A DNA stretch of 64,000 nt, from assembly GCA_027943335.1 (NCBI GenBank), contig BSBK01002080.1:1306001-1370000 (forward strand). The letters run 5' to 3'. The stretch comes from Chamaecyparis obtusa (lineage: Eukaryota; Streptophyta; Pinopsida; Cupressales; Cupressaceae). Under the pieces are notes generated by a model, which searched no databases, was not told the DNA's origin, and worked only from the letters and a program-made list of their open reading frames with translations. Within the stretch, counting starts at the first letter, position 1, and every line of letters begins with the position of its first letter. Shown here piece by piece: positions 22,632-35,381 of this stretch. Made by a program: the position numbers and the translations under genes.

Positions 22632-23858
22632 TGTGTGTGTGAAAATTGTACCTGATCTGTAGACACAACACTCAGTAAAACATTAGAGGTTAGTGATAAT
22701 CAAAATCATGCAAAATTGAAATCTAATCTAACCAAGTGATTTGCTACCTTCTAGTAGGTGCGAGATTGATGTTCGCAGATTGTAATCGAGATCAGTGACC
22801 TAGATGACACCTAAATGAAGGATTTGAATGCAAAAGATGGATATGAAATTGAATGCAATTAATCTATATTTTTAATATTTTCTATGCAATAAGAATGATA
22901 AAAAATGATATGAATCTATGCTAGATGAAATTGATATGCTATGAATTGATCTATCTAACAATGATATGCAATATGAATGCAAAAATAAGATTGATCTCAC
23001 AAAGATGTCGATTTGCAAGAGCTTTGATTCTTCAATTCCAATTCTCCAGCGTGATTGTGCAAAAATATGAGATGCTTGGATGCAAATTTGAGAGATGATT
23101 GAGAGATGAATTATGAAGAGCTGAGCATTGTTTTTATAGAAATCCAAGGCTTTGGAGGTGCATGAAAAAAAACCATAAATCACTCAAATAACTCAGGTTG
23201 ATTTTTGAGTTATTTTTAAATAAAGGATAATTAACTCACAAAAACATGCAAAAGCTAAGTTTTAACTCAAAATAGAGTTTAGCTTTAATTGATAATTGAT
23301 AGTTATCTGCTTTTATGATTGTGCATGTTTTATTTATGAATTAATTTAATAATAAAGTGATTTATTTCCAACTTAACTACTTTTAAAAATAAAACAATTG
23401 ATTTATGGGTTAATCAATTATTTAATCAAACTTTTATTAAAAACTATATTATTAAATAATGACAACTTGCTTTAATTAATTAAATAAGAATTTAATCAAT
23501 TATTCATATGATATTAGATTTATTGTCAAAAATAAATAATACAATTAATAATAGATAGAATTAAATTTAATTATACAATTAAGTGGCAAGATATTAAATC
23601 TAATTAATTAAATATAAAAATATTCAATTAATCAAACTTTAGGATAAATGTGATTTATTGCCAAATAATTATAAAATTAAAGATAATTATGATGATTAGG
23701 AATATTACTAGGAATATTCCCTGATGCAGAATTTAAGATAATCAATTATGATTCGATGATGTTTAGATGTGCCTTAGGTTAAGACTTCGATGTCGATTTC
23801 ATTCGATTTGATGATGTAGGAGATTAATGAGCTTATAGCCCATTTTTGGGGTATTACA
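22632..23858 (-). repeat. 3' LTR of element B
   Basis: A 1227-bp LTR with TGTAATACC...CACACACA ends on the minus strand, nearly identical to 32710-33935. Confidence 0.96.
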
Positions 23859-23872
23859 TTTTGCCCCTCTTT
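23859..23872 (-). other. Polypurine tract of element B
   Basis: On the minus strand AAAGAGGGGCAAAA directly abuts the start of the 3' LTR. The identical tract occurs in C (38327-38340) and D (41416-41429), which confirms the orientation of each. Confidence 0.92.
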
Positions 23873-26559
23873 GAATTACTGTGTGAAGCGCAGTGGTTCA
23901 AAGATAGTCTGTGTTTGATAAAGATATTAAACTGATGTTTGAAATTGATAATTGATACGAGACAGAAGCTGATTGATATTGATTTGATATGAAGATAATA
24001 GGTCCTAAATGACCAAAGATAATGTTCACTATAACATAAAATGAACCTATGATTGTGAAAAAGTGTCCAAAACACCTGATTCCAAACCTTAGGATTGTAA
24101 AGAAGTGAGTGACCCATTCTAGACTCGATTGTCTTAGTAGAACTAGCAAGTATCACATCCGAATCCTTCAGTTGCCGAAGAACCAAGGAAAGAACACTAT
24201 GATCCGATGGTTGCAAAAATTGATATAGTTTACAAGATTAGGAGAATACCAGATTGATATGGATCTTGATGAATCTAATATGCCCCAAGTGATGATAGAT
24301 TTGCCCCGAGCGATGAGGACTTTTGATGAATCAGCAACTAGACGTGATTATTTGTCTTGATTACTGAGGAAGATATGATTTCCATAAAGATATGATTTCA
24401 AATTTGATTACAAACTTTGAATGATGTGCAATACCATGCCCCCTTCGGGATTAAAATTGAAATCTGACAAGAAAAGTCAGCGTTATAGTTTAGAAGCATG
24501 TTAATTGATTTGAGAAGTGGTTATATACATCTAAGAATGCATTCTGCATCATTTGGAGGTCCTGGAGACCAAATTTGACTAGGTTTGACCATGAGTTGAC
24601 CATGGTTGACCAAGTTGAAATTTTGATAGTTTGATGTAAGATAATCAGTTAAGTTGAATACTAGATTTTTGTGATGATCAAAGGTCGAATATGCAAGTAG
24701 TTAATAATATAAATGATCTTAGATTTTGATTTTGATCCTGAAAAAGGATTCTACTTGCTATTTCATTGGAGGAACCTTCGTGTGAGATTCAGTTCTGGTT
24801 AGACTTGAAGATGCGATTTGAAGAATCATTTAAGCATTGAAGTTCGTTTAGCCATTGTGAGATCATGCAAACATGCAAAATGCAATGAGACATGCAAAAT
24901 GAAATGAGACATGCAAAATGAAATACAACCTAAGATCTAGGACCTAGTCACTGATCATATGTCGATTTTTTATCATCATTGAACTTTTAGGTAACCGGAT
25001 AAATCAATACAATGCCCACTAGCTATGAAACCATAGACATATGAATATCGATTTGTATGCGCAAGAATCAATACAACACCCACTGGTTATACAACCATGG
25101 ACATATGAATATTGATTTGTTTTCGGAATGTTGGATCAGATATAAGCACCAAGGCACAAACGCCAGGATGACCTGAATATCATGTCCATTTTGATATAGC
25201 AATTTGTAAAAGCATCAAAACATAAATGTCATGATGACCTGAATACGCCTTGCATTGTAAACACATCAAACAGTCAAGAGATCATTCTAAATCCAATGTG
25301 AATTACCCGTAGTGACCCTTTATCGTTCACATCCTTAGGTAAGATTGCGTTCCACATTAGGAGAAAGAACTTACTCAAAAAGACAATAGTTAGAACAAAC
25401 TTCCTTGAATTTTTTGGGTATCAATGGTCGAGGTACGCATGGCCATCCAATTCGAGATAGAGGCTCTTATAGTTGGACACCATTTCAATCTAGAATTTCC
25501 AAAGATGTTAGATTTTCACATACAAGCAGAAAAAAAAGAAAAGATTATGACCCTAGTCATCACTCTCTAAATCCTATAAAGGACATCATCAAAGAGCTCG
25601 AAGGGACACAATATGCAAAAATCTCAATGCGAATCAGTAAGCATACAAGGAGATAAAAGCATGTAAAAAGCATAGATTGTTTTCAGTTTGATGTTTGATT
25701 GCGTTGTTGTAGATGCAAAATCCTTTTTGGAGACAAGACAGACTAACTGACTCACATGAAGCTTCAAAGGACTCTGACTAGATAGGATACATCTAAGAGA
25801 CATGGGAGACCATAGGATATGACGTTGATTTCCCCCAAGTGTTAAACATTGATAGAATACAGACGCTTGAGCTGGTTGGTGTACAGATCGACTTATTGAA
25901 AACTGAAAATGCAGAAACAATCCGGGAGATATGTACAAAATAAAGCTTGACTGAAAGCTGGGAAAGACCAAGATTGTGCTGATAGATGGAGTGTTTAGAA
26001 CAAGTGGTGCCCATTTGCCAGGTTTTCATCATCTTGGGAGAGATTCTATTTTTGCTACCAAGGCACCTGTTTCTAGGTTTTCACCAAGGCACTTTTTCTT
26101 TTTTTTCTTTTTTTTTGTATTTTTCATTTTTAAAATTTTTTTTTGTACTTTTGATTTTTTTGATTTTTTTGCGAATCATCAAGGCGCCTATTGCTAGGTT
26201 TTCACCAAGATGTTCATTTTTTTCAGGACTTTTTCTGATTTTTAGGATTTTTTAGGACATTTTACCATAGACTGAATGCCATAGGCATAGAATTTCTTCA
26301 GATAGAGAACATTGATTGGTTCTCAAAGCTATTCTCCTTCAGTCATTGAGAGTTGATAGGCACCAAAGCCAAAAGTAGTAGTGATGACAAAGGGACCTAG
26401 TCAGTTGGGTTCAAACTTCCCCTTGCGTTCTCGATGGGATTGATTTTTACAATTTTCTCTCAAGACTAGATCGTCAACCTAAAATTTTCTGTGTTTGACT
26501 TTCTTATTGTAGCCTCTAGACATTCTCTTCTGACATACTCTAAGATGATCATATGCTGC
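23873..26559 (-). other. 3' noncoding region of element B; no gene seen
   Basis: It is collinear with D 41430-43797 and with A in its part beyond 25141. It contains poly-T tracts around 26090-26170 and CCAGGTTTTCACCAAGG repeats. Only short ORFs are present and none is conserved between copies, except the tail of the integrase frame at about 26280-26560. Confidence 0.6.
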
Positions 26560-26769
26560 TTACCTGCGCTCATCTAGTAATTCAAGTTCTTGTAACCTAG
26601 ACACTCTGTAGTCTTCATCAGTTACGAGACCATGCATTCTAATTCTTAGTGATGGGATTTTGACCTCAATAGGTAGTACTGCTTCAGACCCATAAACTAA
26701 AGCAAAAGGTGTAGCCCCTATAGGTGTTCTAATACTTGTTCTATAGGCCCATAGAGCTGGATTAATCAT
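26560..26769 (-). pseudogene. Integrase C-terminal remnant in element B
   Basis: A 69-codon frame matches the integrase of D from ALWAYRTSIR to LELLDERR and then stops. Further matches continue in other frames to about 26290. The catalytic core is missing. It directly abuts a 12-bp tandem array at 26772-26960. Confidence 0.8.
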
Positions 26770-26771
26770 GA

Positions 26772-26960
26772 GATGCTTTTTCTGATACTTGTGCTGATAT
26801 TGGTTCTGATACTGATTCTGATAATTATTCTGATACTAGTTCTGATACTAATTCTGATACTAATTATGATAATTGTTCTGATACTGGTTCTAATACTGAT
26901 TCTGATAATGATTTTGATAATTGTTCTGATACTGGTTCTGATACTGGGTATACTTGATAG
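26772..26960 (-). repeat. Imperfect 12-bp tandem repeat inside integrase sequence
   Basis: About 15 copies of a unit like TTCTGATACTGG (plus strand), with T/A and C/A variants. On the minus strand it reads as repeated Ser-Ile-Arg-Thr and is open because 12 is a multiple of three. In D the same place has a single copy (near 44200) coding RTSIR; A has about four copies. Confidence 0.85.
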
Positions 26961-28186
26961 CATATTTTTCTATTGCAAACTCCCAAGCAAGATCATATCG
27001 TGCAGTCCCAATGTCTAGCAAGGTGGAGAACAAGAGGGATTGGCAAGCTAGTGGAAGAGATGGAAGACAAGAGAATAAAGGATAATGAAGGGAAGAAATC
27101 CTCAAGGGAAAAATTGACAAGCAATAAAAGGCCAACATAGGATAAGTCACAAAAGCCTAATGCCAAAGAAGGAAAGGATGCAGTCCAAAGGAGTAGACAT
27201 GTCAAGAGGCTTCATAGCACCGTGTTTTACTCTTTCTTTCTTTTTTTTTATTAGATCAAGACCAAAGGGGAAAAGGATAGCAATAGGTGAAAATGAATGG
27301 AGGAAGATGGATATGAAGGCTAAACATGGAGGGAATGAAAGAAAGATCACCGTAAGATAGCTCACAAAATAGCCAAATATTCATGTATAGATCAACATTA
27401 TCAAGATCAAAGAAAGAAGATGGAATGGATGAAATATGTAGAAGAATTACACATGATGCTTGATTGCCAGGTTTTCATCATGGTACTTATCTAAGGTGCC
27501 ACAAGGAAGTGGTTTTCACCATAGGATGAATTTATTTCTCTTTACTTTTGCTACCAAGGTGCCTGTTTCTAGGTTTTCACCAAGGCACATTTTCAATTTA
27601 TTTTATTTTTCATTTTTTTTTGGAAGAAGGCAAGCTTGCTAGATAATGCTCCTTGAAAGGATAAACCATGATATTCTAAAGATTCAAAATGATATGCTCA
27701 AAGATGCTGATAGGGAAAGGGAGATGGAAGAGAAAAATGGAGGATAAGGTTTTATGTAAAGCGAGTGAGGTTGGAAGATAGGAGGAATAGGCAAATGAGG
27801 AAAAATGATAGGAGGTAGAAGGATAATGCATGGAAGGATTGTGAAAGGGTAGATGGAAAGGAAGGCAAGATCAATGTCAACACATACCTTGAAGGGTGGT
27901 GAGAGGGTGGAGGAAATGTGAATAAAGTAATACGTGAAGGAATATGGTGAATGGATAGTAGAGGTCGTGGTTTAGGCACGTGGAATGGAAGAATATTTTT
28001 GGAGGGAGATGAAGTGGAAGCCTTTGGAAGCTTGAATGTCAATTTTACTTTTTTCTCAACACCAGACTCTTTCAAGAGAGACTTTGGAATCCATATAGCC
28101 GTAGGATTTTTATTTCCTTTTGATGATCTAGAGAGAATATCTTCAATGATGGATTTTGGAACCCATACTTGTCTTGTAGTTTTTTT
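26961..28186 (-). other. Noncoding middle block of element B; no gene seen
   Basis: It corresponds to A 1576-2825: purine-rich sequence, a poly-T tract near 27600, and the GGTTTTCACC repeat at 27470-27590. No conserved frame. Confidence 0.5.
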
Positions 28187-30144
28187 CTAAGATATCTCTT
28201 TGGACTTTATGCTTCCATGTCGATTAGAGGAGACATGGTGATCTTCTTTTTTTGATGGATTCTTGCATTGCTTCTTTTTCTTGTATTGAACATTCAAGTT
28301 ACTTCCAAAAGACTTGGGATTTGTGGAAGAGGGAGGATATGACTGGTTTAGATGGGTGGGTGGATGAAAAGAATTCAAGGGTATGCATCTATGTTGATCT
28401 TGAGGAAAGATGGGAGATGGAGGTATGTAAGGACCCAAGATGGATGGAGAATAGGAGAGTTAGGAGGGGAAAGTGAAGGGACATAAGGACCCAAGATGGA
28501 AGGAAGGCATGAAGCCCTTAGTAGTGGTGGAAGAGGTCCAAGGATGGAAGTGGAAGATGCAAAAGGATAATCAATAAGTTCATCAGCATCTATATGACAA
28601 CCAAGGATATCAACATCTTTAGAGTGAGCATTAGAATTTTCAATAGAATCATGGACATCTTGAATATGAGAACCTTCTTTGATAGGATTGTTCAAAGCTT
28701 GCAAAGACTTAGGAAGAGTAGAAAGTGGAAGTGAACATGGAGTGGTAGAACAAGAAGATGAAATACTTTGATCTTGACAAGGATCTTCGGATAGCATAAG
28801 CGCATAATTTTTCTCTTATTTTTCAATAGGCTTAACATTGGAAGGAACACCATTTTTACCAACCTTAATGGAAGTATCATCTTTGGAAAGTGCAAGCGTA
28901 GTAAGGTTATTTTAATTGTCAATAAGCTCAACAGTGTAAGTAGTAGCTTGATCTTGCTTAGGCGAAGACTTAAGACATGGTGGAATGCATGAAAAAGGGG
29001 GTACAGGATCAAAAGAACCCTGAGGTAGATAAGAGACATCGTGAAAAAGAGTAGATGACATGGAGGGTTCTTGATCTTGATCTTTCTTTATGTTCTTTTC
29101 TTCATCATTTTTAGAGTCCTCTTGACATGGAGCCACTTCTAAGGACAAGGAAGCATGTTGGGATTGTATGGATGACTTTGGAAGAGATGGTGGAGGACTA
29201 GCTGAAGTAGGGATTTTAGCATATGAAGGCTTAGGCTCTTTAGGTTTATCATTATTGAAAGTCTTTGCAGCCAAGTGAAGGTTAGCTTGAGTTTCTTTAA
29301 GAGGTAGCCCTAGAGGATAACTATAGGGAACCGCATGAAAAGTATCAAGGCTTGTGTCGGATGAAGGTTCTGTGAAAGATTTGAAAGACTCGGAAGCTTT
29401 AAGAAATGTATGGGTATTGGAGGAAGTAGGGGATGGAAGGGAACCATCACCAGACAAAGGTTCAGCATTAACATGATCTTGCTTGAGAGTGTAATCTTTA
29501 TTTTCAGCTGGAGAGTTCTTAGAGGAGAGATCCTTATAGTATTGACATTTCAAGCTAGAATGATGTATTTTATAGTCCTCAACAGTAGTAGATGGATCAT
29601 CATCAAGGTATTGTCCACAAAAGCCATCAAAATATCTTTCAAAATTAGAATCATATGGATCACCATCACGATCTATCCAATGTAATGGCCCATTTATAGT
29701 AAGTAGGAATGAATGATGAGGAGGATTCTTAGGAACAGAGGTGTCATAGGTATCATTACATTGTCTATCATCATAGTCATCATAGTCTCCAAAGCTAGAT
29801 GTGTCACTCTCCATGGAAGAGGTATCATAAGGGTTGTCACGTTGCTCAAATTTTGTCCGAGGGCATGGTGACATGTACAAGTCTTTATCAAATGGAAAAG
29901 GGCACAGAGTTTCCATGGATAACTCTTTAGGTTCCTTTTCTTTCTCAAGTTTATCAAGCTGGACTTGCATAGCTTGCAGCTGTTTCATCATAGCAGCAAT
30001 CAAAATTTCTTCCTCATGTGTATTGATTCTTTGAGACATGTGTACTAATTCTTGATAGCTACTGATATGTTCTTGACACAATGATTTGTATGATAGATTC
30101 TGGAAATAGGTTGTAAAAGCTGAAGTATCTGGCAATTCTGACAA
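28187..30144 (-). pseudogene. Accessory ORF of element B, broken copy of the A ORF
   Basis: The homologue of the 633-aa ORF of A runs in three pieces: 28912-30144, about 28375-28797 in the same frame, and 28187-28438 in another frame. Two Gln codons that are CAA in A are TAA here (near 28915 and 28820). A 1-bp deletion near 28450 shifts the frame, and a Lys codon of A is TAG near 28190. An ATG at 30144 would add about 35 residues before the Met that matches the A start. The sequence shows the same coiled-coil start, gag-like FPFDKDLYM segment, SILGP repeats and Lys-rich tail as A. No function is recognised. Confidence 0.75.
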
Positions 30145-32687
30145 TTTTCTGACAACTTTTCAAAATTTTCCCAAATGACTTTCTGTAGACTCGTACAACA
30201 CTGGGTAGTCTATGAAACGACAGTTGCTAAACTCGTACAATAGTTGGGTAGCAATGAAATGACAGTTGACAAAACTCGTACGACACTGGGTTCTCAATCA
30301 TACGATAGATGGGCAATACTGAAATGAGACTTGACAAAACTCGTATGACTTTTGACTTCCTGAAATGACTTTTGACTCCAGAAAAGATTTTACGTCAATT
30401 TTTGCAAAATTTAAGGTCTTCAGTTTTGGATTGTTTGCAAATTGTACTATCCAGATTTTGAAGGTTATACCAGATTTGATCATTTTTGATAGCCAAGTAG
30501 ATAAACAAGCACACAGAATAGCAAGCAAGTGATTCCAAGCACGTCTGAAAATAATAAACAAGGGCAAAATAAACCTTGCGCATAAACAATCAAGTGACCA
30601 AATTGTGCTAATCCCTAAGAGTACTAATTGTGTATGTTCTGAAAAGTTTTGCAATAACACACATATACCTAAAAGTGAAAAATTGGCCGCTCTAGGGTTT
30701 TTAGTAATGGTTTGACTCTGCAACTTTTATGATTCAAAGGGGTGAACTCCAATCTCAGTGCACCAGGGTTTTGACACAGTTCAAGAACTTAATCTTCAAG
30801 AGCTGCTAGGGAGATCTGACAACCCAACAATGAACCATACCCGTGGAAATTTCTTCCACAAGGACATTTATATAGTGGCTGTCACTACCATGGTGAAAAT
30901 GGCTATTACCGCTTGAGGTTCCGTCAAATCAGTTTGCCTTGTGAAGGGATTGTCCGCTATGGTTAACTCTCTAAAGGTGACTCATAGATTTATACCACAA
31001 GGGGAGTTGGCTCTAGATCCAAGGTTTTTGATACCTTTTCACTTTTAACCCAAACAAAGCAAGCAGATTAATCCGACATGCTAAGACAAAGTTTTGTTCC
31101 ACCAAGGTCTGTGATATCAACTCCACGTGATCTATCAACCTCTCCGGGGAGAGAATGTATCAATTAATAAGAAAAGATGCACTAACCAATTTTGACTCAC
31201 CAAAGCTCGTGATATCAACCCCACATGATCTATCAACCTTTCCAGAGAGAGAATGTGTCGATCAATAAGAGAAGACTCACTAACCAAGTTGAATGTGAAA
31301 CACACTAAGTATCCTCCCTACCTAAAAGGATTCCATTGTCAAGGAAGGATTTCACTAGGAATCCAATCTCTCAAGAATCATGAATAGTGTTCATAGGGCC
31401 TAATTACTATGTGAGCACAGATATATTCCCGAAAGTAAATCTACCAAAAAGTAGAAAGAGGAACACTTAACATTTAAAGCGAATATGAGATGAGTCCACA
31501 AGGTGGAAAACTTAACACCTCACACAAGCTGAAAATGAGTCCCCAACTTAGAAAATAAGTGAGTTCCTAAAAGCACAAAAGGGTTGCCAAGTGGAACACT
31601 TAATGCTTCTGTCCTATTGACCCCTCCCCTTTATGGCGCTGAGATTGCAACCACGGGGCGAAAATTAGGGGCCGACCGATTAGCAAGTCCAATAACCCAA
31701 GATAGCAATCAAGATCAATCACAAGTATTCTAAGACTACTTAATGAATCCTTAAGGGTTCACAACCTAGTATCAATTATGCGAGTGTGTAGAAATAGATC
31801 AAAAGCATGAAAAGATGTACACAAGCTTGACACGTGAGAGATTTATTTTAAGTCCAAATCAAAATATTTTCAGAACAAGGAGAATACCTCATGATCCTCA
31901 CAATGCGCTTAGTACATTTTACCTGATATTTAGCAATTTTTGTTGAGCTTTACTATGCAAGCAAGCTACGAACTCTCCAACAAGCCAACAAGTAAACAAG
32001 ATATACAAGGTATATTCAACTTATAAAAACCTTAGGGTTAGATCTAAAAATCAATTGTTAGGAGAAATAATAACCAGAAATTAATCCAAATGACAACTCA
32101 TATCATGCATTGAATCATATGAAAAATAAGTGCATACCCATCACAAAATTTTAATTTTTTTGCACTACATTTGACCTAGTCAACAAGATCTAATTTTTTT
32201 GATATGATTTTGGCTAGAAAAATAGAAATTTAGAATAGAGACCCCTACTAAAAAATAGAGAGCTTTCCAAAAATGCAAAAAATTTATAAAAATCTCTTCA
32301 TTTGTGCCCTAGAGACCCGTTTTATCAAAACAGACCAGTTTTTGCAAATTGACTATTTGAGCTATTAAATTGAATCCAAATTTAAAATACAAAGAATAGA
32401 CCCCCTATATAATTTGAAGAGATTTTTGAAAATATAAAAATTTCAGAAAAATATGCCGATTTGCGTCAGATATTAATTTTTTATGAAAAATTAAAAAAAA
32501 ATTATTAAAAATTCAAAATAATTCACAAAATTTTGAATTTTTTTTCCAAGCTTCCCTAATATATCTCCAACCTAGAAAAAAAATTTCAGACCTAAAATCT
32601 AAGCCATTTGGGAGATAAAATTAAATCTTTGAAACTTTGGGGTTTTAGCTCCCCCAAAAAATTAAAACTAGCATGCAAAGGTGGGTT
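30145..32687 (-). other. Leader of element B; no gene seen
   Basis: The part next to the ORF (30145-31950) aligns with A, including one TCGTACGA array (about 30180-30370). The PBS-proximal 730 bp (about 31955-32687) do not match A: they are AT-rich, with AAAATTTT-type words, and lack the second array seen in A and D. Confidence 0.6.
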
Positions 32688-32705
32688 GCCCCACGGTGGG
32701 CGCCA
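32688..32705 (-). other. Primer-binding site of element B (tRNA-Lys type)
   Basis: The minus-strand 18-mer TGGCGCCCACCGTGGGGC lies four bases from the LTR and is an exact complement of the 3' end of plant tRNA-Lys(CUU) with CCA. Confidence 0.94.
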
Positions 32706-32709
32706 GAAA

Positions 32710-33935
32710 TGTGTGTGTGAAAATTGTACCTGATCTATAGACACAACACTCAGTAAAATATTAGAGGTTAGTGATAATCAAAATCATGCAAAATTGAAAA
32801 CTATGTAACCAAGCGATTTACTACCTTCTAATAGGTGCGAGATTGATGTTCTCAGATTGTAATCGAGATCAGTGACCTAGACGACACCTAAATGAAGGAT
32901 TTGAATGCAAAAGATGGATATGAAATTGAATGCAATTAATCTATATTTTTGATATTTTCTATGCAATAAGAATGATAAAAACGGATATGAATCTATGCTA
33001 GATGAAATTGATATGCTATGAATTGATCTATCTAACAATGATATGCAATATGAATGCAAAAATAAGATTGATCTCACAAAGATGTCGATTTGCAAGAGCT
33101 TTGATTCTTCAATTCCAATTCTCCAGCGTGATTGTGCAAAAATATGAGATGCTTGGATGCAAATTTGAGAGATGATTGAGAGATGAATTATGAAGAGCTG
33201 AGCATTGTTTTTATAGAAATCCAAGGCTTTGGAGGTGCATGAAAAAAAGCCATAAATCACTCAAATAACTCAGGTTGATTTTTGAGTTATTTTTAAATAA
33301 AGGATAATTAACTCACAAAAACATGCAAAAGCTAAGTTTTAACTCAAAATAGAGTTTAGCTTTAATTGATAATTGATAGTTATCTGCTTTTATGATTGTG
33401 CATGTTTTATTTATGAATTAATTTAATAATAAAGTGATTTATTTCCAACTTAACTGCTTTTAAAAATAAAACAATTGATTTATGGGTTAATCAATTATTT
33501 AATCAAACTTTTATTAAAAACTATATTATTAAATAATGACAACTTGCTTTAATTAATTAAATAAGAATTTAATCAATTATTCATATGATATTAGATTTAT
33601 TGTCAAAATTAAATAATACAATTAATAATAGATAGAATTAAATTTAATTATACAATTAAGTGGCAAGATATTAAATCTAATTAATTAAATATAAAAATAT
33701 TCAATTAATCAAACTTTAGGATAAATGTGATTTATTGCCAAATAATTATAAAATTAAAGATAATTATGATGATTAGGAATATTACTAGGAATATTCTCTG
33801 ATGCAGAATTTAAGATAATCAATTATGATTTGATGATGTTTAGATGTGCCTTAGGTTAGGACTTTGATGTCGATTTCATTCGATTTGATGATGTAGGAGA
33901 TTAATGAACTTATAGCCCATTTTTGGGGTATTACA
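32710..33935 (-). repeat. 5' LTR of element B
   Basis: The 1226-bp partner of 22632-23858. A minus-strand TATAAAAA box lies at 33208-33215. The 127-codon frame across it is part of the LTR and occurs in other LTR copies. Confidence 0.96.
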
Positions 33936-35381
33936 GTTGTTGACCCTAATAGACAGTCAAATAGAGATATGGGTGGGAATGTAGATAATAATTCTAATGC
34001 TAGTGGGAATACTAGTTCAAGTTTTCAGAGAAGACCTATGCAATTAGAAGGCTATAGGAAAATTAATTTTGATGGGATACCAGGCTACCCAAATGCTTTT
34101 CCAAAGGATATAAGAGATAAGGTACCTAAGTTCACTAGTAATAATGCTATTAGCTATGAGGAGCACCTTAGGTTATTTGTTGATATGCTTAATGACTATG
34201 AGGTAGAGCATGAGGATGTAGTCATGAAATTATTTGTTCAATCTTTAATGGAGGATGCTAGAGATTGGTTCAAGAGACTTCCTAATAGATGTATTGATAC
34301 TTGGGATTCCTTTGAGAGATGTTTTAAAGAGAAGTATGGTGATAGGCCTAATGCTAGTGTCATGTTGAATGAATTCAATACCATAAGGAAAAATCAGAAT
34401 GAGTCTATAGATGAATTTAACATGAGATTTCAGAAAGGTATGCATAAGTTGTTCCAAGTTATGCGGTTGGATGACAATGTTTGTCTGACTACATACTTCA
34501 ATGCATTTGATGGAAAGATGGGTTATTTGTTGAGGGACAAAGAACAAAGAACTCTCAGAGATGCTTTCAGGATTGCTATCAATATTGAGAATAATATGAA
34601 AATATTAGGGAACTTAGGTGGTAAGAGAGATGATCCAAAGCTGTTTGGGGACAAGAGACACAAAAGAGAAAATGAGAAGGTTGTTGGAACTAAGAAACAA
34701 GAGGAAGATGAGTTGGATAAAGTACTCAATGCATTGAAGGACTTGAAAGCACCTGCCAATAGAAATAGTAATGTTTCTGCCAATGAGAAGCCTCTGTTCA
34801 ACAATAATTTTAGTAGGCATAATAGATTGTAGAATTATCCCTACAACACCCAATGGGAGGATGGCAAGCCTATTATCCTTGCTACAAGAGGAAATAATGA
34901 CAGAGTTGTCCCTGATCCTTTGCAAAAATCTTCTATAAATGTTATAGAAGATACACCTTGGTGTGTTGCATGTCAGTCCCCTCATTCTACAAAGTATTGT
35001 GTGGTTGCACAATCCATGGCTGCAAATCAAGATTGTGGAGACGAGGAGATAAATCAAGAAGGAAACCATGATGATGTTGGATGCAACATGGATACTTCAT
35101 ATCTAGGATATGAAGATGATTCTGATTTTGATGAAGAAATAGATGTAAATGCGAAGAGACATAATCAGGCCCTTTTTCATCAAGAGGTATTTTCTGATGA
35201 TGAAGGCATTGATGAAAAGACATGTAACATGAAATTTTCTTCTAAACCAGTAAATTTGAGAAGATCTTTTAGAGAAGAAATGGATAGGATTACTGTAGAA
35301 ATGATTGCTCAAGTGCAAACTAGAGGCATGGTGGCAAGGGATACAAATGGAAAAGCTGCAAGAATGTTCATAAAGAATACA
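33936..35381 (+). pseudogene. gag of element E, capsid and zinc-finger part
   Basis: Continuing after element B, the frame at 33969-34832 contains a retrotransposon gag (capsid) domain: EEHLRLFVDMLNDYEVEHED, then LFVQSLMEDARDWFKRLP and WDSFERCFKEKYGD. A TAG at 34830-34832 interrupts it. The same frame continues at 34920 with a CX2CX3HX4C zinc-finger motif (CVACQSPHSTKYC) and an acidic tail. Gag proteins form the particle and bind RNA through this finger. The frame then runs directly into the truncated 3' LTR at 35382 and stops at 35448-35450, so the last about 23 codons are LTR-derived. Protease and all later domains are missing. Confidence 0.85.

Larger units (their letters stand above)
22632..33935 (-). 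mobile_element. Element B: full-length non-autonomous Ty3/gypsy element, 11.3 kb, TSD GTTGT
   Basis: Two LTRs of about 1227 bp (32710-33935 as 5', 22632-23858 as 3'), an exact tRNA-Lys PBS, a polypurine tract beside the 3' LTR, and a perfect GTTGT duplication (22627-22631 and 33936-33940) define a complete minus-strand element. Inside are the same accessory ORF as in A and an integrase remnant, but no protease, RT or RNase H. It must have been moved by a relative such as D. The LTRs differ by about 2 percent by eye. It splits the gag frame of E. Confidence 0.96.

Noticed and set aside
26766..27018. Leu/Ile/Val-rich plus-strand ORF and Arg-Thr-Ser-Ile minus-strand ORF as membrane or repeat proteins
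   Set aside because: Both are translations of the 12-bp tandem array.
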